Shown here in pieces: positions 36,052-43,903 of a stretch of 64,000 bases of DNA. The notes under the pieces are model-generated. The model saw nothing but the letters and a program-made list of their open reading frames with translations, made no database searches and was not told the DNA's origin. Positions within the stretch are counted from its first letter, which is position 1. Each line of letters opens with the position of its first letter. This DNA is from Bacillota bacterium (lineage in GTDB: Bacteria; Bacillota; Clostridia; Lachnospirales; Lachnospiraceae): NCBI GenBank assembly GCA_023391695.1, contig JAEWAK010000072.1:47383-111382 (forward strand). Reading direction: 5' to 3'. A program made the translations under genes and the position numbers.

Positions 36052-36738
36052 ATGAAATATAAAATTCTACTTTTTGATTTAGACGATACCCTCTTAGACT
36101 TTTCTGCCAATGAAGCAGATTCTTTAGATAAACTATTTACCGTTCACGGCATTACATTAACCGATGAAATTTTAAAGCTGTACCATTCCGTGAATAAACA
36201 GTTATGGGAAAATTATGAGAATGGGATCCTATCCTTAAATGAAGTATTAAATACAAGATTTTCAAAGACTATGGAAAAGACGGGTAAGACGGTTAACGGC
36301 AGGGAATGGGAAAGACAGTACCGGGAATTCCTTGGTAACGGCCATCAGCTGACAGAGAGTGCCTTAGAGGTATGCCGTACTCTTTCAAAAACCCACCGTC
36401 TCTTTGTTGTAACCAACGGAGTTACCGTTACTCAGCTAAAGCGTATAAAGCAGGCCGGACTATATGATTTATTTGAAGACATATTTACCTCTGAATATAT
36501 TGGTTATCAAAAGCCCCTGAAAGAATTCTTTGATTACGTTACCGGCCATATTTCAGGTTTTAGCCTGAAGGACTCCCTCATCATCGGGGATTCCCTCAGT
36601 ACAGATATCAAAGGCGGGATTCTTGCAGGCATGGATACCTGCTGGTTTAATAAAAAAGCGCAGACAAGGTCAGAAGATATAAAAAGCACCTATATGATTA
36701 AGGAATTACACGAAATTTATAACATCTGCGAATTATAA
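36052..36738 (+). CDS. HAD hydrolase, YjjG-type noncanonical pyrimidine nucleotidase
   Basis: A 228-residue HAD phosphatase. Motif I FDLDDTLLDF gives nucleophile Asp9 and acid/base Asp11; motif II is VVTNG, motif III Lys lies in GYQKPLKEFF, and motif IV IIGDSLSTDIKGG. LLDFSANEADSLDKLF after motif I and the order of segments match the YjjG/YfnB subfamily, which dephosphorylates nucleoside monophosphates including mutagenic analogues. GGAAAGGAG precedes the start and a TATAAT box lies at 35990-35995. Confidence 0.9.
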   Translation: MKYKILLFDLDDTLLDFSANEADSLDKLFTVHGITLTDEILKLYHSVNKQLWENYENGILSLNEVLNTRFSKTMEKTGKTVNGREWERQYREFLGNGHQLTESALEVCRTLSKTHRLFVVTNGVTVTQLKRIKQAGLYDLFEDIFTSEYIGYQKPLKEFFDYVTGHISGFSLKDSLIIGDSLSTDIKGGILAGMDTCWFNKKAQTRSEDIKSTYMIKELHEIYNICEL

Positions 36739-36758
36739 CCCGGGCAGCGGTTTTCCAT

Positions 36759-36794
36759 CCGTACTATATTGTTAGCTATAACAGTATAGTACGG
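36759..36794. terminator. terminator after the HAD gene
   Basis: Stem CCGTACTATA (36759-36768) and TATAGTACGG (36785-36794), T-rich downstream on the plus strand, between the convergent HAD and YoaP-like genes. Confidence 0.7.
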
Positions 36795-36827
36795 TGTTTT
36801 GGTAAGCAGTTGAGATGCAGAAAACAT

Positions 36828-37577
36828 TTAGTCTGCTGCTATCTTTTTTAAATTTCCCTCATTCAGCAATTGTACCGTTTGAAACTTACCGTCATAAAAT
36901 ACGGCCCAATTATTGAAAATACAAGGGAGCGACTTTGCTTTTTCCAATGTGTCAACCGCTATTAAGGTAAGCGGTATTTGATTTACTTTACAATAATATT
37001 CAATCTGTTCAATGCAATTTGGAATATATGGACATTGTATACCGTAATAAACAGTTAATTCCTTATCCGTTATGCCCTGCCTTTTTGCATTCTCTGCAAA
37101 TTGGGGCTTTGTTCCGTCAATTGACAATGCCAGTAAATGATAACCGCCGTTAATCGTATCAACGATTCTGAACCCGTACTTCTCCATAAAATTTTTATCC
37201 GATAAATACGGCTTTTTCTTCTCAGTACTGATAACACAGACTCCTGACTTTCCCTGCCTTTTCGCGTCGGCGATACAATACGAAAGCAAATCCCCTCCAT
37301 AACCTTTCCCCTTAAAGCTTCCTGAAACCCATAAGCAATAGATGTATATATAGTTATCGCCGGTAATGGGAACCCAGGCTTTTTCAAGCGGAGCATATTC
37401 TATAAATACCTTGCCTTTTGCATTCAATTTTCTGAAAACATGCCCTTCACCGATTCTCTCTTTCAACCAGTCTCTTTTTGCCTTTACACCATATTGATGC
37501 TTTTTATCGGATATGGCGCAGCACAAGTGCTCACTGTCCAGATTATCCAAGGTTAAATTAATATATTCCTTGCCCAT
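36828..37577 (-). CDS. GNAT acetyltransferase with YoaP-like C-terminal domain
   Basis: A 249-residue protein. The N-terminal 150 residues form a GNAT fold with acetyl-CoA loop GSFKGKGYGGDLL; the C-terminal part from about residue 165 (YYGIQCPYIPNCIEQIEYYC) has a thioredoxin-like CxxxxxC segment and the YoaP end NNWAVFYDGKFQTVQLLNEG. B. subtilis YoaP-type proteins share this order; substrate unknown. The ATG at 37577 has GGAG at 8 bases, better than the TTG at 37607. Confidence 0.88.
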   Translation of the reverse strand: MGKEYINLTLDNLDSEHLCCAISDKKHQYGVKAKRDWLKERIGEGHVFRKLNAKGKVFIEYAPLEKAWVPITGDNYIYIYCLWVSGSFKGKGYGGDLLSYCIADAKRQGKSGVCVISTEKKKPYLSDKNFMEKYGFRIVDTINGGYHLLALSIDGTKPQFAENAKRQGITDKELTVYYGIQCPYIPNCIEQIEYYCKVNQIPLTLIAVDTLEKAKSLPCIFNNWAVFYDGKFQTVQLLNEGNLKKIAAD

Positions 37578-37657
37578 ATATCCATCTCCAATCTTTGTCT
37601 GATTCAATCATTATAAAATACAAAGCGGACAGCAGTATGTCAGTTTTATAAATATTT

Positions 37658-38548
37658 TTAAAAAGATTTAAGGAAGTCCTTATCCAGCAGCAGGATTTCA
37701 TTTTTTGCGGAAACCGCATGTTCCCCCAGCAAGGTATCTGTCATAAACTTCGTGCCCATCAGTTTTCTGAATACAGATATGATCAGCCAATCCGGACATT
37801 TCAAAATAAGTTTCATTTTTGGAGGCGTAATGGGAATTCCTTTCTTTTCTAACAAACGTATATACTTTTTCGTCATCATAACCATGTTACGCAGCGTTTC
37901 TATCTTTCTGGCAGCTGCCTGGTCCATAATTCCATTATCCGTAAAAAATGCTTTGTTCATACCTACAACCATGGCCGCATGGGTAATCTGAAACGCTGAA
38001 ATGTCTATCGGAATCGTGTATGGCAGATTTGCAAAGCTGAATATCTCAGCCAGCCCTTTTACACGATTAGTCACCTTTCCATTTATTTCACCGAATATGG
38101 TAGCCTGGATAAACTTCGGTCCGAACCGGGCATGTAAAATGCCGTCTTTGATATCTCCTCCGGCACTTGGAAAGCCCGGCAGAAGCCTGTCACCAACAAT
38201 ATTCAGCCAGGAATCATACCCGACCGAAATATTTGTCATAGTGACTATATTTTTGCTCCGGTTATCCCGCAGTGCCACAAGTGCAGATTCGACCTGATCA
38301 TAACGGACCGGCACCAAAATATAATCATAAATATCATCCGCCTCAAGTTTGTCAATTAATTTTACTTTAATCCGTTTAATAACCCCTTTTTCATAATACT
38401 GCAAGTCATTTTGCCTTAATGTATCCAGCCGTTTATTACGGGCAAACAATGTAACGTCAATTCCCGCTTCGGCAAATTTAACCGTATATACGCTTCCTAT
38501 TACACCTGCACCAAAAATCAAAAGTCTTATTTGTTTAATATCTTTCAT
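37658..38548 (-). CDS. ketopantoate reductase (ApbA/PanE) family protein
   Basis: A 296-residue NAD(P)H-dependent reductase-like protein. The N-terminal Rossmann motif is LLIFGAGVIGSVYTVKFAEA, followed by VTLFARNKR, where the basic residues favour NADP. The middle ILVPVRYDQVESAL matches PanE, but the C-terminal half is diverged, so pantothenate synthesis is doubtful; related proteins in Clostridia sit beside TetR regulators and have unknown substrates. It is divergent from the TetR gene at 38928, which is likely its regulator. Confidence 0.82.
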   Translation of the reverse strand: MKDIKQIRLLIFGAGVIGSVYTVKFAEAGIDVTLFARNKRLDTLRQNDLQYYEKGVIKRIKVKLIDKLEADDIYDYILVPVRYDQVESALVALRDNRSKNIVTMTNISVGYDSWLNIVGDRLLPGFPSAGGDIKDGILHARFGPKFIQATIFGEINGKVTNRVKGLAEIFSFANLPYTIPIDISAFQITHAAMVVGMNKAFFTDNGIMDQAAARKIETLRNMVMMTKKYIRLLEKKGIPITPPKMKLILKCPDWLIISVFRKLMGTKFMTDTLLGEHAVSAKNEILLLDKDFLKSF

Positions 38549-38692
38549 ATTTACCTCTCATTCCGACGCCGACAGCGTACATAATCTGATGAAAAAACCA
38601 AAGTGAATTCTGTTTTTATAATACATTCTATGAAAATACTCTTCCTTCACTCTTCTGTCATGATACGACCTGCGGCATTTCAAATAATACAG

Positions 38693-38733
38693 GAAGTTCA
38701 AAATAAAATCCTTCTGATTTCATTTTGAACTTC
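38693..38733. promoter_or_regulatory. hairpin in the divergent reductase/TetR intergenic region
   Basis: Perfect 12-bp inverted repeat GAAGTTCAAAAT (38693-38704) and ATTTTGAACTTC (38722-38733) in the 379-base gap between divergently transcribed genes. Neither gene ends here, so an ordinary terminator is unexpected. It could be an operator for the TetR protein or a leader structure. Confidence 0.45.
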
Positions 38734-38927
38734 TTTCAGTATGACGATGTTTTTTCTTCAAACTTCTTTCTTTCAAAAATTATTATACATAAGTTGTAAA
38801 AACAACACTTGTATGATAACATAATAATATGTTTCATTCATTGATACAATCATCAAATCTTTAAATGTGTTGTTTAAGTAACAATAGAAAGAATCTGACG
38901 CATATAAGCGGGAAAGGAAGATCAATA

Positions 38928-39509
38928 ATGCCACGGGAACAGGATACCGACCCTCGGGTTGTGCGGACACGAAAACTAATACAGGATGCATTTATGACAA
39001 TTGCCCAGAAGAAAGATTTTGAGTCAATCACGATTAAAGACATCGCAGCAAAGGCAACTATAAATCGGGCAACCTTTTATGCCCATTACGTTGACAAATA
39101 CCAAGTACTGGACGAAATGATCACCAAAGTTTTCAATGAAATGATTTCGAACCGGATTTATCCCGGGCAGGAATTTTCGGAAGAAACCGGACGGGAACTT
39201 ATCCTGCTGGTATACGAATATCATATTTATGCTTATGAAAAATGCAGAATCAATGCGAAATCAATAGCAAGCCATGTTGAGCAGGTAGTTAAATCTCAGT
39301 TACAGGAAATCATAATACAATTGCTGTCAAACAGAACGGCGTTGAAAAGTCAGGACCCAGGGAAAATAGAGATGGCCGCAACAATGATAGGTGCTGCTAT
39401 ATACAGTTCTTCACAGTCATATTTTATGCGGAAAAATCAAAAAAATCCGGATGACCTGGTGGCAGATACCCTTTCTTTTATAATTTCAGGCATGAAAGCC
39501 ATTTTATGA
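38928..39509 (+). CDS. TetR-family transcriptional regulator
   Basis: A 193-residue regulator. The HTH is at residues about 10-56: VRTRKLIQDAFMTIAQKKDF then ITIKDIAAKATINRATFYAH, which is the AcrR/DhaS-type pattern; the C-terminal ligand domain is helical. The frame extends upstream to 38865 but AAGGA-9 bases precedes only the ATG at 38928 (MPREQDTDPRVVRTRK). It faces away from the ketopantoate-reductase-like gene and is probably its repressor. Confidence 0.9.
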   Translation: MPREQDTDPRVVRTRKLIQDAFMTIAQKKDFESITIKDIAAKATINRATFYAHYVDKYQVLDEMITKVFNEMISNRIYPGQEFSEETGRELILLVYEYHIYAYEKCRINAKSIASHVEQVVKSQLQEIIIQLLSNRTALKSQDPGKIEMAATMIGAAIYSSSQSYFMRKNQKNPDDLVADTLSFIISGMKAIL

Positions 39510-39554
39510 ATCCACTAATTTTAAGCCATTTGAGGTGAAAAACGGTTTGTTAAG

Positions 39555-39878
39555 TCACTCCAAATCCTGAACATTCATTTTGTCAAGTTCGTTCCTGCGT
39601 TTTATTTTTTCACGGCAGGCGAAGTAGATGATCATTAAAACCATTGTTGGAATATTGGATATAAACAATACGGATACAGTCAACCATAAAATCTCCCAGT
39701 TCGTCATCCCGTTATAAGCTACAAGGTTAAAAACCGTGAGAAGAGAACAGGCAAAGCTGATAAACGGCAGTATAAGTCCAAACCATTTACTGTCTCTCCT
39801 GGATAGGAAAATCTGTAACCAGATACCTCCTGGTATAAATAATAATATAAGAATCAGCGTGATAGTAGCGTTCCTCAT
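39555..39878 (-). CDS. small three-helix membrane protein paired with a DUF2089 protein
   Basis: A 107-residue protein with three hydrophobic segments (about residues 5-26, 34-55, 62-88) and a charged C-terminal tail (CREKIKRRNELDKM). Its start codon follows directly after the stop of the DUF2089 gene with no gap, so the two are cotranscribed. Such small membrane proteins commonly follow DUF2089 genes in Clostridia; function unknown. Confidence 0.75.
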   Translation of the reverse strand: MRNATITLILILLFIPGGIWLQIFLSRRDSKWFGLILPFISFACSLLTVFNLVAYNGMTNWEILWLTVSVLFISNIPTMVLMIIYFACREKIKRRNELDKMNVQDLE

Positions 39879-40181
39879 CTATTTTTCCTCCTTTTTAATT
39901 TTTTTGTATTCCGAAATCAAAATTTTAGCAGTCTCAAAATCAAGCTTTTCATTAACGGCAAGCCGCTTTATTAAAGCGATATAAGGCTCATTGACATTAT
40001 CTTCACTAATCTGAATTTTTTGTATCAATTTATCGAGCCTTAACCGTACGGTTGGATAAGTAACACGATACTGATTCGCAATTTCTTTCAGTGAGCCTGA
40101 CGCCAGAATAAATTTTTTAATGAATGAAATATCCTCATCATCAAGATTTACCATCCATTCAGGTACAACTTCGATTGACAT
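39879..40181 (-). CDS. DUF2089-family putative HTH regulator
   Basis: A 100-residue protein matching the C-terminal part of DUF2089: PEWMVNLDDEDISFIKKFIL, then SGSLKEIANQYRVTYPTVRL, a helix-turn-helix with a sigma-factor-like recognition helix, then RLDKLI. The N-terminal zinc ribbon of full DUF2089 proteins is absent. It likely controls its own operon with the following membrane protein. Confidence 0.82.
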   Translation of the reverse strand: MSIEVVPEWMVNLDDEDISFIKKFILASGSLKEIANQYRVTYPTVRLRLDKLIQKIQISEDNVNEPYIALIKRLAVNEKLDFETAKILISEYKKIKKEEK

Positions 40182-40299
40182 AATAAACTCCTCCTTTAAT
40201 AAAATTAAATATAATATATAATAATATTAAAGTCAATAATGAATATAATATTTAATAAAATAAAAATGCAGGTAAAGAAAAAACTGCTTTTACGTCAAT

Positions 40300-40358
40300 A
40301 TACCATGTCCCCCAACAGCTCACATGGTATGCGCCGCCCTGCGGCGTTGATGTGCATT
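40300..40358. repeat. family-1 double-hairpin repeat, copy C
   Basis: ATACCATGT (40300-40308) with ACATGGTAT (40322-40330), then CGCCGC-CCT-GCGGCG (40332-40346), then TTGATGTGCATTTA. Hairpin 2 is entirely different in sequence from copy A (CGGTAC/GTACCG) but perfectly paired, showing that pairing, not sequence, is preserved. Confidence 0.75.
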
Positions 40359-40500
40359 TATCCCGTTTAATATAATTCATAATTCCATAGACCGCTTTAT
40401 TGAATGTAATTTAGATAATCAGGTTATTGAAAATGTTAAGGAATATAATTTAAGCAGAGACATAAAGTTTATCCGGAATACATACTATATATCAAAATAA
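40351..40500 (+). pseudogene. possible 3' remnant of a gene fused to repeat copy C
   Basis: From the end of repeat C an open frame of about 49 codons runs to a TAA at 40498-40500: it includes IPFNIIHNSIDRFIE, DNQVIENVKEYNLSRDIKF and ends in IRNTYYISK. The composition and residue pattern look like the C-terminus of a real protein, but there is no start codon with a ribosome-binding site and no family is recognised. It may be the remaining 3' end of a gene lost at this repeat. Confidence 0.35.
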
Positions 40501-40525
40501 TACAAAAGTATTGTAAGGAGATAAT

Positions 40526-41056
40526 TTGGACTTTCAGAACAGTAGGACTTATCTTAACCTGCAGGCCGCATTAGAGAATGAGTTGGAAACGGATGCATTA
40601 TATGGACTTTATAGGAAACAGTCAGATAACGAAGTATTTCTGGAAATCAGCATTGTTTTTGAAACGCTCTCCAGAAATGCACAATTTATAGCTGAAAGAT
40701 TACGACGGGTACTTAACGACGGAGATACAAATACATTTCAAAATTTAATGGATGCAGCGAATAGAGAAGCCTATGTCGCAAATAATTTATATAGTGACTT
40801 TTCAGTTATTGCAACGGAAGAAGGTTATAATGATTTGGCCTCTTTATTTAATGGTATTGCAAATATTAAGCTGAATCATTACAGTACTTTACAAACTCTT
40901 GTAGAAAATATGGAAAGTAACCGGCTATTCTGCAAAGAGGAAGAAAAATTATGGATTTGTATAGGATGCGGCAACATATTAAGCGGAATATGCGCTCCCG
41001 AAATATGCCCGATATGCGGATATCCTCAAGGTTATTACCAGGTTTACGGCTGCTGA
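40526..41056 (+). CDS. rubrerythrin-like protein with eroded diiron site
   Basis: A 176-residue protein starting at a TTG with a good TAAGGAG box 5 bases before it. It has two helical repeats like the ferritin-like domain of rubrerythrin and a C-terminal rubredoxin-like ribbon with two Cys pairs (WICIGCGNI and EICPICGYPQGYY). However the usual ExxH iron ligands are changed: the first half has ETLSRNAQF where EENExxH is expected, and the second keeps a His (KLNHY) but lacks the paired Glu. Peroxidase activity is doubtful although the iron ribbon is intact. It could be a structural or electron-transfer variant. Confidence 0.75.
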   Translation: MDFQNSRTYLNLQAALENELETDALYGLYRKQSDNEVFLEISIVFETLSRNAQFIAERLRRVLNDGDTNTFQNLMDAANREAYVANNLYSDFSVIATEEGYNDLASLFNGIANIKLNHYSTLQTLVENMESNRLFCKEEEKLWICIGCGNILSGICAPEICPICGYPQGYYQVYGC

Positions 41057-41057
41057 T

Positions 41058-41218
41058 GAATTACCGACCACTTAATCTACGATTTGAAGTGGGGGCTTCT
41101 GTGAAGTAGCTGTATTTAAGTTTCCACCTGGCTGCTGAGCCAGGCAACCCTTAAGTTCACTGGGTTGTCCACACAACATGATATTGTGGTATCCTTCGGG
41201 AAGCAGATCACAGTCCTT
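41058..41218 (-). mobile_element. IS200/IS605-like right-end remnant (possible omega-RNA/PATE-type element)
   Basis: On the minus strand this about 160-base segment ends in the palindrome CCACTT...AAGTGG (41092-41068), preceded by AGAAGCCCC, as in right ends of IS200/IS605 elements. Further upstream are hairpins CCTGGCT-CAGC-AGCCAGG (41144-41127) and AACCC/GGGTT (41166-41146), recalling the 3' structured RNA of TnpB elements. A minus-strand frame through it (to 41072) ends SQKPPLQIVD, like read-through tails of TnpB. No transposase body is present, so it would be non-autonomous. The identification is from memory of family ends, not from a search. Confidence 0.4.
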
Positions 41219-41220
41219 TA

Positions 41221-41259
41221 AAAAAAGACTTAAACAACGAGAGTGATTAAGTCTTTTTT
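41221..41259. terminator. bidirectional terminator
   Basis: Perfect 13-bp stem AAAAAAGACTTAA (41221-41233) and TTAAGTCTTTTTT (41247-41259) between the rubrerythrin-like gene and the convergent symporter gene; can serve both. Confidence 0.8.
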
Positions 41260-41326
41260 CTTCCATGTTAGCTGTGTCATTAGTACAATATAGATGCAGG
41301 ATATAGGTCAAAGTGCTATGTAAATT

Positions 41327-42718
41327 TTAATCTTTGTCAAAGTTATTAACCTTCCCGGCTTCCCAGTTCCTGGTAAGTTTTACAACAACTCCTCCAAGAA
41401 TTACCAGAGCTAAAATATTAGGGATAACCATTAACCCATTAAAAAGATCTGCCAAATTCCACACCAGATCAACCTTAAGTGCACAGCCAACACCTACAAA
41501 AACAGAAACCAGTATTGCATAAATAGAAACCGCTTTTTTTCCAAAGAGATATTTAACATTAGATAGGCCAAAAAAGTACCAGCCCATAATGGTTGCAAAA
41601 GCAAAGAAAAGTACACAGATTGCAATGATAACATACCCTAATTGGCCAAAGACCTGTGCAAAAGCAGACTGTGTCAGTTCAATTCCGGTAATGAATTCAC
41701 CCGCCGCATCGGTGGATCCTAATACACCTGAAGTCAAAATTGCCAGAACCGTTAAGGGCAATAAAACAATGGTGTCAATAAAAACTCCCATCATGGCAAC
41801 AAGGCCCTGTTCACAAGGGTCTTTGACACGTGCCAAAGCATGTGCGTGAGGCGTTGATCCCATACCAGCCTCATGAGTAAACAATCCACGTGCGATACCA
41901 AACCGGATGGACTGTTGTACGCTTACGCCTAAGATACCGCCTAAAACTGCCTGAGGGTTAAATGCACCAACAAAAATATCATAAAAAGCAGGAATAATGT
42001 TACGGAAATTTACAACCATCACCACCAGTGATGCAAGAGTAAAGAAAACCGCCATAAAAGGAACTACTTTTTCTGCAACAGCAACAATCCGCTTAACACC
42101 ACCTAGGAATACCAATAAGGAAACAAGTGCCAAAGCCCCCCCAATAATTTCGGAAGGAATCCCGAAAGCTGCTTCCATGGCACCGCCAACAGAATTGGCC
42201 TGTACCATATTGCCCATGAAACCTAGTGCAATAATAATCAAAACGGAAAAAACAGCAGCAACCACTTTGCCAACAGGCCCCTTGAGGGCAGCACGGATGT
42301 AATAAACGGGTCCGCCAACCAGCTCGCCGTTTTCTGTCGTTTTATAACGCTGGGCAAGAGTGGCTTCTGCATAAATAGTAGCCATACCTAAAATTGCACT
42401 GACCCACATCCAAAACACCGCACCAGGACCACCGGACACCATAGCAGTAGCCACACCTGCCAGATTTCCCGTCCCGATCTGGGCTGACACAGAGGTAAGC
42501 AAAGACTGAAACGAGGTCATTCCTTCCTTATCGCTGGCTTCCTTTCCCCTTAAAGTAATTGAGCCAAATGTTAGTTTAAAACTCTGTTTAAATCTGCGAA
42601 ATTGTATACCTTTGGTAAGAATCGTAAAATAAATGCCAACACCACAGAGAACAATAATTAAAAATACATCCCATAACACTGCGTTGATTCTGCAGACTAA
42701 ATTAGAAAACCATTCCAT
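41327..42718 (-). CDS. AGCS-family sodium:alanine/glycine symporter
   Basis: A 463-residue membrane protein with about 10-11 helices. Family features include GTGNLAGVATAMVSGGPGAVFWMW, GIARGLFTHEAGMGSTPHAHA and the C-terminal LFNGLMVIPNILALVIL. AGCS proteins take up alanine or glycine with Na+. The start at 42718 follows AAGGAG at 8 bases. A tandem glycine riboswitch with its terminator lies in the leader, so glycine is the likely substrate and the gene responds to glycine level. Confidence 0.95.
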   Translation of the reverse strand: MEWFSNLVCRINAVLWDVFLIIVLCGVGIYFTILTKGIQFRRFKQSFKLTFGSITLRGKEASDKEGMTSFQSLLTSVSAQIGTGNLAGVATAMVSGGPGAVFWMWVSAILGMATIYAEATLAQRYKTTENGELVGGPVYYIRAALKGPVGKVVAAVFSVLIIIALGFMGNMVQANSVGGAMEAAFGIPSEIIGGALALVSLLVFLGGVKRIVAVAEKVVPFMAVFFTLASLVVMVVNFRNIIPAFYDIFVGAFNPQAVLGGILGVSVQQSIRFGIARGLFTHEAGMGSTPHAHALARVKDPCEQGLVAMMGVFIDTIVLLPLTVLAILTSGVLGSTDAAGEFITGIELTQSAFAQVFGQLGYVIIAICVLFFAFATIMGWYFFGLSNVKYLFGKKAVSIYAILVSVFVGVGCALKVDLVWNLADLFNGLMVIPNILALVILGGVVVKLTRNWEAGKVNNFDKD

Positions 42719-42811
42719 AAAAATACTCCTTCTAAACTTAATACATAACTGCACAGCAACCATAATGAATGATTGCTGTATCTGTTGTCTTTATCAGACA
42801 AACAAAAAAAT

Positions 42812-42845
42812 AATAAAAAAAGCCAAACCATAAACTTATGGTTTG
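42812..42845 (-). terminator. riboswitch-linked intrinsic terminator in the symporter leader
   Basis: On the minus strand CAAACCATAA (42845-42836) and TTATGGTTTG (42833-42824) form a stem followed by GC and a run of T down to 42812. It lies between the glycine riboswitch and the symporter start, the classic expression platform position. Confidence 0.85.
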
Positions 42846-42890
42846 ACTCTGGACATGCACAAAAAAGCGCAAAAATTCCTGCGCACAGCT

Positions 42891-43065
42891 TCTCTGTCTT
42901 TTTGCCTGAGAGATTAGCACGAACAATTCGAGCCTTACACCTTCGGCACCCAATAATGAGATTCTCCAGAGTTACATCCATTCATAGTCCTCACCCGGAT
43001 CTCCGAGTACCTGAGAGTGTTACTCCTTCGGCAGGCCACAGCCATTTTCCTACAAACTTCACTTG
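42891..43065 (-). ncRNA. tandem glycine riboswitch
   Basis: Two glycine aptamers in series on the minus strand. Aptamer 1 shows GCCGAAGGAGTAACACTCTC followed by AGG; the linker contains AACTCTGGAGA, the conserved sequence between paired aptamers; aptamer 2 shows GGGTGCCGAAGGTGTAAGGC and ends in CTCTCAGGCAAAAAGACAGA. These are the standard signatures of the tandem gcvT-type motif. The 5' P1 strand of aptamer 1 looks weaker than usual. The terminator downstream lets glycine binding switch the AGCS symporter gene; for transporters, repression by glycine is common, but the direction is not provable here. Confidence 0.93.
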
Positions 43066-43147
43066 TCGATATTATTTTATTGCTTTATAATATCACATTG
43101 TTAAAGTAATGTCAAATTTAAACCTTGGTTTTTTCTGGCCTTTGAAA

Positions 43148-43759
43148 TCACCTCGTATCATTCAATAAAGTCACTATTGTGTGAATTGCAAGTGATCTAG
43201 TGGTATCCAGTTCTTCCTGCAGCAGTTTTTGCTGAATATTATAGTGGCATACCTGTTCTACAATTCCATAGCTAATTCTCACTTTTTCAAGCAAATTAGT
43301 CTTAGAAAATCCTGCAGCCGCCAATAACTCATAAAGTTTTAGTAATACAGCATTTTCAAAATCGTTAAATAAGTTAAGTATATCTTTTTCAAGCAGGGAA
43401 AGAGCCCAAAACTCATTATGAGCTTCCATATTCATTGTGTGTGATGCAATGGATATGTCAATGAATTGTTCTATCATGGCTGGTAAATAATTTTTATTTA
43501 TCGGTGCAGATAGTAAGGGCTGAAACTGTTCTGACAGCGAAGAAATATAAAACCTAATCACTTCTATGAGGATATCTTTTTTATCTTTAAAATAGTTGTA
43601 TACAATACCTGTTGAAACACCAGCTTCTTGTGCAATTTCCGCAGTATTAGTTTTATAGTAACCTTTATCGCTAAAAAGCTTGTAACTTGCCTTTATAATA
43701 CTTTGTTTTTTCTCTATCGATCTTTTTTGTATTGGTTCCCTGATTTCTTGCTTTGCCAT
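43148..43759 (-). CDS. TetR/AcrR-family repressor
   Basis: A 203-residue regulator. The N-terminal HTH reads QSIIKASYKLFSDKGYYKTN and IAQEAGVSTGIVYNYFKDK, then a helical ligand domain. GAGAGGTGGG precedes the ATG. It is divergent from the membrane protein gene at 43915; two palindromes in the 155-base gap with matching half-sites are its likely operators, one over its own promoter region and one at the start of the divergent transcript. Confidence 0.92.
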   Translation of the reverse strand: MAKQEIREPIQKRSIEKKQSIIKASYKLFSDKGYYKTNTAEIAQEAGVSTGIVYNYFKDKKDILIEVIRFYISSLSEQFQPLLSAPINKNYLPAMIEQFIDISIASHTMNMEAHNEFWALSLLEKDILNLFNDFENAVLLKLYELLAAAGFSKTNLLEKVRISYGIVEQVCHYNIQQKLLQEELDTTRSLAIHTIVTLLNDTR

Positions 43760-43820
43760 TCTGTTCCCACCTCTCTTATCCGTTTAGCTATATTATATAG
43801 CAAAGATTTTGCAAAATCAA

Positions 43821-43845
43821 TAAATATGATATATATTTCATATTC
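43821..43845. promoter_or_regulatory. putative TetR operator 1
   Basis: Half-sites AATATGA (43823-43829) and TCATATT (43838-43844) match the outer part of operator 2. It lies about 65 bases from the TetR start, where autoregulation would act. Confidence 0.6.
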
Positions 43846-43847
43846 TA

Positions 43848-43876
43848 TTGACTCTCCAAACAAAGCGTTGTATACT
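43848..43876 (+). promoter_or_regulatory. sigma-A-type promoter of the 43915 gene
   Basis: TTGACT (43848-43853) and TATACT (43871-43876) with a 17-base spacer, between the two operator palindromes. Confidence 0.75.
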
Positions 43877-43877
43877 C

Positions 43878-43903
43878 TAAATATGAAACATATTTCATAT
43901 TTA
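43878..43903. promoter_or_regulatory. putative TetR operator 2, perfect palindrome
   Basis: TAAATATGAAA (43878-43888), CATA spacer, TTTCATATTTA (43893-43903): 11-bp arms with no mismatch. It starts two bases after the -10 box, over the expected transcription start, so a bound repressor would block the promoter. Confidence 0.75.
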
